From contig NZ_BMCP01000001.1 in the NCBI RefSeq assembly GCF_014635245.1, positions 992,001-1,056,000 on the forward strand: a stretch of 64,000 bases of DNA. Direction: 5' to 3'. The translations under genes were made by a program, and so were the position numbers. A model generated the notes under the pieces. It did no database searches. It saw nothing but the letters and a program-made list of their open reading frames with translations, and was not told where the DNA came from. This stretch comes from Agaricicola taiwanensis. Lineage in GTDB: Bacteria > Pseudomonadota > Alphaproteobacteria > Rhizobiales > Methylopilaceae. Positions within the stretch are counted from its first letter, which is position 1. Each line of letters starts with the position of its first letter. Below, piece after piece: positions 60,104 through 64,000 of this stretch.

Positions 60104-60676
60104 TCAGAATGTCACGTCATGCGAGGTAGCGATCTTCGCGGGCCGCGACAGTGCCTTGATGGACCACTCGTGCTCTTCTTCGCTCAAGGCCGCGCAGCAA
60201 TCGTCCAGCACCACGACTTCATAGTCCCGGTCATGGGCGTCGCGGGCGGTGGCCTGCACCACATAGGTGGTGGAAACGCCTGACAGATAGAGCCGCCGGA
60301 TGCCGTTGGCGCCGAGCAGCGGAGTGAGGTTCGTTCCGAAGAAGGCGCTGACGCGATGCTTGACGATGTCGTAGTCGCCGGGTCGCGGTGCCAGCTCCGG
60401 ACAGACTTCCGTGCCCCAGCTGCCGAGCTTGAAGAGGCCGTTCTTCTTGGCCGCACCGAACTGCGGCGAGTGCTCCGGGCATTCCCGATAATCCGGCGAG
60501 AAGCCGAGCCGCACGTAACCGACGGCCGCCCCGGCCGCATCGGCCTTTTCGCGGGCACGTTTGATGTTGGCGATGAGATCGCGCCTTTCGACTTCCTTCT
60601 TGAAGCCCTTGGGGCCCGATGCGTCCTCGCCCACAAGGTCGTTGATCATGTCCATGATGAGGAAAATCGACTGCAC
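60104..60676 (-). CDS. Isochorismatase-fold hydrolase-like protein lacking the Cys nucleophile
   Basis: A 190-residue protein of the cysteine hydrolase/isochorismatase fold. Asp9 (IMDMINDL) and Lys106 (DIVKHRVSAF) of the triad are present. The third position, normally Cys in GI.T..CV..TARDA, is Val139 (GVSTTYVVQATARDA). PhzD-type isochorismatases work without the Cys, whereas amidohydrolases need it. The protein may therefore act on an enol ether or similar bond, or be a binding protein. It follows livF by 35 bp and precedes the dehydrogenase in the same operon. Confidence 0.85.
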   Translation of the reverse strand: MQSIFLIMDMINDLVGEDASGPKGFKKEVERRDLIANIKRAREKADAAGAAVGYVRLGFSPDYRECPEHSPQFGAAKKNGLFKLGSWGTEVCPELAPRPGDYDIVKHRVSAFFGTNLTPLLGANGIRRLYLSGVSTTYVVQATARDAHDRDYEVVVLDDCCAALSEEEHEWSIKALSRPAKIATSHDVTF

Positions 60677-60711
60677 GGCACGTCACTCCTGCATGTTGGT
60701 TTTTGAAGGCG

Positions 60712-61425
60712 TCACACGCCGAGGTAAGCCTTCTGCACATATTCGCTTGTGAGAAGTTCTTCGCCGGTGCCGCCGAGTGCCACCTCGCCGCTTTCCAGCA
60801 CCACGGCCTCATGACTGAGTTTCAGGGCAAGCTTGGCGTTCTGCTCCACAAGCGCGACGGAGATGCCTTCGCTCTTGTTGATGTCGACGATCACCCGGGC
60901 CACCTCCTGAACCATGATCGGTGCGAGACCGAGCGAGGGCTCGTCCAGAAGGAGAAGGCGTGGCTGGGCCATGAGCGCGCGGCCGATCGCCAGCATCTGC
61001 TGCTCGCCGCCTGACAGCGAGCCTGCCGCCTGGGAACGCCGCTCCTTCAGCCGCGGGAAGTGATGGAAGATCAGCTCCAGCGTGCGGGAGACAACGCCTT
61101 TGTCACGCTGAAGGTAGCCGCCGAGAGTGAGGTTTTCCATCACGCTCATGCGCGGGAAGACCCGGCGGCCTTCGGGCGACAGGGCAATGCCGCGCGCCAC
61201 GATATCGGGCGCCGACAGGCCGTCGATGCGCTCGCCCTCGAAGCGGATTTCGCCGGATCGGGGCTTGATGAGCCCGATGATTGCCTTGAGCGTGGAGCTC
61301 TTGCCGGCACCATTGGCGCCGATGATCGCGAGGATCTTGCCCTTGGGCACCGAGAGCGAAACGTCATGGACCGCGACCACGGGGCCGTAGGACACGCTGA
61401 CATTGGAGAGTTCGAGGATGCTCAC
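60712..61425 (-). CDS. livF: Branched-chain-type amino acid ABC transporter, ATP-binding protein LivF
   Basis: A 237-residue ABC ATPase. Walker A GANGAGKS is at 36-43, the signature LSGGEQQML precedes Walker B LLLLDEPSLGLAP. The Ala-rich LivF C-terminal LVEQNAKLALKLSHEAVVLESG segment is standard. It hydrolyses ATP to drive a HAAT-type importer at the inner membrane. Its start overlaps the livG stop (ATGA). Ligand cannot be told without the periplasmic binding protein, which is not in the window. Confidence 0.95.
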   Translation of the reverse strand: MSILELSNVSVSYGPVVAVHDVSLSVPKGKILAIIGANGAGKSSTLKAIIGLIKPRSGEIRFEGERIDGLSAPDIVARGIALSPEGRRVFPRMSVMENLTLGGYLQRDKGVVSRTLELIFHHFPRLKERRSQAAGSLSGGEQQMLAIGRALMAQPRLLLLDEPSLGLAPIMVQEVARVIVDINKSEGISVALVEQNAKLALKLSHEAVVLESGEVALGGTGEELLTSEYVQKAYLGV

Positions 61426-62195
61426 TCGTAGTCATCCTTTCCGAGGTAGGCCTCGATGACCTTGGGGTTGGACCGGATTTCGGCGGGCGAGCCTTCCGCG
61501 ATCATCTCGCCGTAATTGAGAACGGCGATGCGATCGCACAGGCCCATCACCATCTTCATGTGATGCTCGACCAGGAGGATGGTGAGGTTGCGTGCCTCGC
61601 GGATGGAGGTGATGGCGCGCGCCATGTCGGCCTTTTCCTCCGGGTTGAGGCCGGCGGCTGGCTCATCCATGAGGAGGATGCTGGGCCGCGTTGACAGAGC
61701 GACGGCAACGCCGAGGCGCCGCTGGTGGCCGTAGGGCAAATCTCCGGCGCGGATATGAGCCTGGTGGCCGATGCCAAGGAGGTTGAGGGCCTCCCAGGCA
61801 TGTTCCTCGGCACGGTTGCGGGCATCTTGCGCCGCCTTGGTGTCGAAGATCGACGCTGCCAGCGAGATCTCTTCCTTCACCATGGCGCCGGCGATGACGT
61901 TCTCCAGCACAGTTCGGCCGGGGAACACCATAGTCTGCTGAAAGGTGCGGACCAGTCCCTTGTCGACGATGCGGCTCGGCTTCTTGCCGACGATGCTCTC
62001 GCCGTTGAGGCGGATGTCGCCCTTTGAAGGCGGAAGCACGCCGCTGATGACGTTGAAGGCTGTGGTCTTGCCGGCGCCATTGGGACCGATCAGTCCGAAG
62101 ATCTGGCCGGGTTGGATAGTGAAGTTGACGCCGTTGAGGGCCTTTAGGCCGCCAAAATATTTCCCGACGTTCTGGACTTCCAGAGAGGCGCTCAC
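61422..62195 (-). CDS. livG: Branched-chain-type amino acid ABC transporter, ATP-binding protein LivG
   Basis: A 257-residue ABC ATPase starting with GTG at 62195, which overlaps the livM stop (GTGA) and has AAGGAGGG a few bases upstream. Walker A GPNGAGKT is at 37-44. The signature is LPYGHQRRLGVA, the usual LivG form, and Walker B is ILLMDEPAAGLNP. The insert after Walker A (RIVDKGLVRTFQQTMVFPGRTVLENV) is typical. The longer upstream frame to 62384 is not coding. Confidence 0.95.
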   Translation of the reverse strand: MSASLEVQNVGKYFGGLKALNGVNFTIQPGQIFGLIGPNGAGKTTAFNVISGVLPPSKGDIRLNGESIVGKKPSRIVDKGLVRTFQQTMVFPGRTVLENVIAGAMVKEEISLAASIFDTKAAQDARNRAEEHAWEALNLLGIGHQAHIRAGDLPYGHQRRLGVAVALSTRPSILLMDEPAAGLNPEEKADMARAITSIREARNLTILLVEHHMKMVMGLCDRIAVLNYGEMIAEGSPAEIRSNPKVIEAYLGKDDYE

Positions 62196-63196
62196 GGCTG
62201 TGCCCTCCTTCTGCTTATGGCTTTCACTCGCTGGGAAATGCTCGCAATGCCGTCGGGCAGGAACTGCAGCACGAGGATCAGGATCGCACCGTAGATGATG
62301 TGCTGGAAGCCGCCCGTGTCCCGCAGGAGCTCGGGCAGAGGTGTGATGATAAGGGCGCCTATGAAAGGACCAGCAAGCGCCCATCGGCCACCCACCACCA
62401 TCATCGTGATGAAGGCGACGGAGCTCCAGAAGGTGAAGGAGTCAGGCGAGATATAGCGGATGTAATGCGTCATCAGCGCGCCGCCCATGCCGGCGATGAA
62501 GCTGCCGATGACGAAGGCGATCACCTGCGTCTTGCGTGTATCGATGCCGGTCGATTCGGCCAGCTGCAGATTCTCCTCCACACAGGTGAAGTTTCGCCCG
62601 GCGGGCGCGCCCAGAAGACGCCAGGTGAAGAGGAAGACGAGGCCAGCGAAACCTGCGGCGAGATAGTAGAAGGGCACGCGGTCGACGAAGGCATATCCGA
62701 AGATCGACAGCGGCGGCACACCGACCAGACCGTTGGCGCCTTCGGTGATCGACTGCAGGTCGAGCGCCAGAAGCGTCAGCAACTGGCCGAAGGTGAAGGT
62801 CACGAGGACGAAGTAGACGCCTCGCAGCCGCAGGATGATCCAGCCGAGAGGAAGCGCCACCAGACCGGCGACGGCGCCGCCGATGAAGATGCCGAAGACG
62901 GGCGGTATGCCGAGACGCATGGCACCCAGAGCCGAGATGTAACCGCCAACGCTGGCGAAGCCGGCATGGCACAGTGAAAGCTGGCCGGTGCGAGCGATGA
63001 TGGAGAGGCTGGTGGAGAAGGTGGAGTTGATCAACACCAGGATTGCGACATGCAGGTAGTATTGGCTGGAGGTGATGAGTGGGACGACGGCCACGGCCAC
63101 CGCCACGATGATGAAGTTCCGCCAGACGTGGCGGCCCTGCGTCGCGGCGGGCATATGATCGGCGTTCGGTACTTCCGTTGTCTGGCTGATGCTCAT
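62192..63196 (-). CDS. livM: Branched-chain-type amino acid ABC transporter, permease LivM
   Basis: A 334-residue inner-membrane permease with about nine to ten membrane segments. Diagnostic segments: ARTGQLSLCHAGFASVGGYISAL (LivM loop), GVYFVLVTFTFGQLL, TEGANGLVGVPPL, the coupling-helix region around ENLQLAESTGIDTRKTQVIAFVIG and VVGGRWALAGPFIGAL. The first 25 residues are cytoplasmic and hydrophilic. It overlaps livH by 4 bp and livG by 4 bp, so all four transporter genes are translationally coupled. Confidence 0.95.
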   Translation of the reverse strand: MSISQTTEVPNADHMPAATQGRHVWRNFIIVAVAVAVVPLITSSQYYLHVAILVLINSTFSTSLSIIARTGQLSLCHAGFASVGGYISALGAMRLGIPPVFGIFIGGAVAGLVALPLGWIILRLRGVYFVLVTFTFGQLLTLLALDLQSITEGANGLVGVPPLSIFGYAFVDRVPFYYLAAGFAGLVFLFTWRLLGAPAGRNFTCVEENLQLAESTGIDTRKTQVIAFVIGSFIAGMGGALMTHYIRYISPDSFTFWSSVAFITMMVVGGRWALAGPFIGALIITPLPELLRDTGGFQHIIYGAILILVLQFLPDGIASISQRVKAISRRRAQP

Positions 63197-64000
63197 GCTT
63201 CACGCACTCCCATGAGGCCCCAGGGGCGGAAGATCAGGACCAGCATGACCAGGGCAAGAAGCAGGAAGTCCGACACGGTCGCGCCAAGGAAGGTGCTTGC
63301 AAAGCTTTCCACGATGCCCAGTAGGAGGCCGCCGAGCAAAGCGCCTGGAATGCTGCCGAGCCCGCCGATGATGACGACGATGAAGGCCTTGAGCATGGGC
63401 GCGAGACCCACGGTGGGTGACACGCCGAAGACCGGCCCCATCAGGCCGCCGGCCAATGCTGCGAGGGCGACGCTGAGCCCGAAGGCGAAGGGGTAGATGC
63501 GCTCCGCACGTATGCCCTGGACAAGGGCGATCTCGGTGTCCTGAGCCACGGCCCGCATGGCCCGGCCGAGCGAGGTATGGGTGATCACCACATAGAACAG
63601 AGCGATGATGACTGCTGCGGCGCCGATCACATAGAGGCGAGACCACGGGAAGATCAGCGGACCGAGCTTGAGGATGCCTGTCGCCACCGACGGCATGGGC
63701 TTCGGGTCGGCGCCCCACATGATCAGGGCCGCGTTCTGGATGATGATCGCAAGGCCCAGCGCGGCGATCATGCCGTTGAGTTCGTTGCCCCGGAATGGCC
63801 GGAAGATCACCCTCTCTATCAGCATACCGAAACAGCCGATGATGATCGCCGCGATTGCCAGTGAAACAATAAAGGGGATCTGGAACTGCGCGAAGGCGAA
63901 GAAGGTGACGAAGGCGCCCAGCATGTAGAACTCGCCATGAGCGAAGTTCACCATGCGCATGATGCCGAAGATGAGTGTGAAGCCGAGCGCCACGAGAACA
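63193..64000 (-). CDS. livH: Branched-chain-type amino acid ABC transporter, permease LivH (partial)
   Basis: The 3' part of the gene; its start is beyond the window. About 269 residues remain, beginning ...LVALGFTLIFGIMRMVNFAHGEFYMLGAF, the conserved LivH N-terminal permease motif. Also seen are RPFRGNELNGMIAALGLAIIIQNAAL, SLGRAMRAVAQD, and the coupling region VIIGGLGSIPGALLGGLLLGIVES. Roughly 20-30 residues are missing at the N-terminus. The substrate-binding protein gene is expected upstream, outside the window. Confidence 0.95.
   Translation of the reverse strand, partial: VLVALGFTLIFGIMRMVNFAHGEFYMLGAFVTFFAFAQFQIPFIVSLAIAAIIIGCFGMLIERVIFRPFRGNELNGMIAALGLAIIIQNAALIMWGADPKPMPSVATGILKLGPLIFPWSRLYVIGAAAVIIALFYVVITHTSLGRAMRAVAQDTEIALVQGIRAERIYPFAFGLSVALAALAGGLMGPVFGVSPTVGLAPMLKAFIVVIIGGLGSIPGALLGGLLLGIVESFASTFLGATVSDFLLLALVMLVLIFRPWGLMGVREA

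Noticed and set aside
62196..62384. Longer N-terminus for LivG from an upstream start at 62384
   Set aside because: The added residues overlap livM out of frame and are His/Arg-rich; the GTG at 62195 has a strong ribosome site and fits family length.

Overview
The window is about 64 kb of GC-rich, densely coding chromosomal DNA from an alphaproteobacterium, most likely a member of Hyphomicrobiales (Rhizobiales). This rests on several marks: a tRNA-His with an encoded A73; hisZ beside hisG; a CIRCE-controlled groESL; an ileS-lspA-M16-M16 operon; small lineage-restricted families (DUF2093, DUF4170, DUF6101, DUF6314); and promoter or operator signatures that look like EcfG, Zur and CtrA sites. 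I see no insertion sequences, prophage, CRISPR array or rRNA operon. The window is mostly core genome with a few accessory or odd loci.

Layout. 1-5.4 kb: tail of a GNAT acetyltransferase, a small stress-type protein behind a near-perfect EcfG promoter, a DUF3750 protein, tRNA-His, a LysR regulator divergent from thiE, malate synthase (aceB) and a small DUF2076-like protein. 5.4-9.1 kb: an L,D-transpeptidase, then a membrane protein joining a flippase-like (UPF0104) half to an O-antigen-ligase half, translationally coupled to a small lipoprotein. 9.1-13.7 kb: groES-groEL with CIRCE and a sigma32-like promoter, a MarC protein, a PHB-depolymerase-type esterase and a GlcG/HbpS-type protein. 13.8-20 kb: hisG and hisZ, separated from hisS by a zinc-regulated COG0523 GTPase locus with a Zur-like operator, a small Cys protein, a structured intergenic region and a coiled-coil protein behind CtrA-like half-sites. 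20-29 kb: omega-amino-acid aminotransferase, degenerate EAL protein, HAD protein, xseA, purD, DUF2269 protein, SDR-DoxX protein. 29-35.5 kb: rsmD, a pseudouridine synthase with a 300-residue disordered tail, tadA, an APH-like phosphotransferase, a fluoroacetate-dehalogenase-type hydrolase and mutL.

35.6-43.7 kb, all on the minus strand: ribF, ileS, lspA, an exported DUF3035-like protein and two M16 peptidase-like proteins, only the first of which keeps the zinc motif. 43.7-45.6 kb: DUF378 membrane protein, an orphan CheY-CheZ pair and DUF2093. 45.5-49.6 kb: a minus-strand envelope operon (CysQ-like phosphatase, DUF4170, DUF374 acyltransferase, waaA, lpxK). 49.9-58 kb: DUF6101, DUF6314, a methyltransferase, ubiA, a lytic transglycosylase, rsmE, two tandem L,D-transpeptidases, gshA and an AAA ATPase. 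58-64 kb: a monooxygenase-like protein, an Lrp regulator, then an operon of branched-chain-type ABC transporter genes (livH partial, livM, livG, livF) ending in an isochorismatase-fold protein without its nucleophile and a 3-hydroxyisobutyrate-dehydrogenase-type enzyme.

Envelope biogenesis is a recurring theme: three L,D-transpeptidases, a lytic transglycosylase, Kdo/lipid A genes, lspA and the flippase-ligase fusion. Most function calls come from reading translated motifs. No database search was possible.
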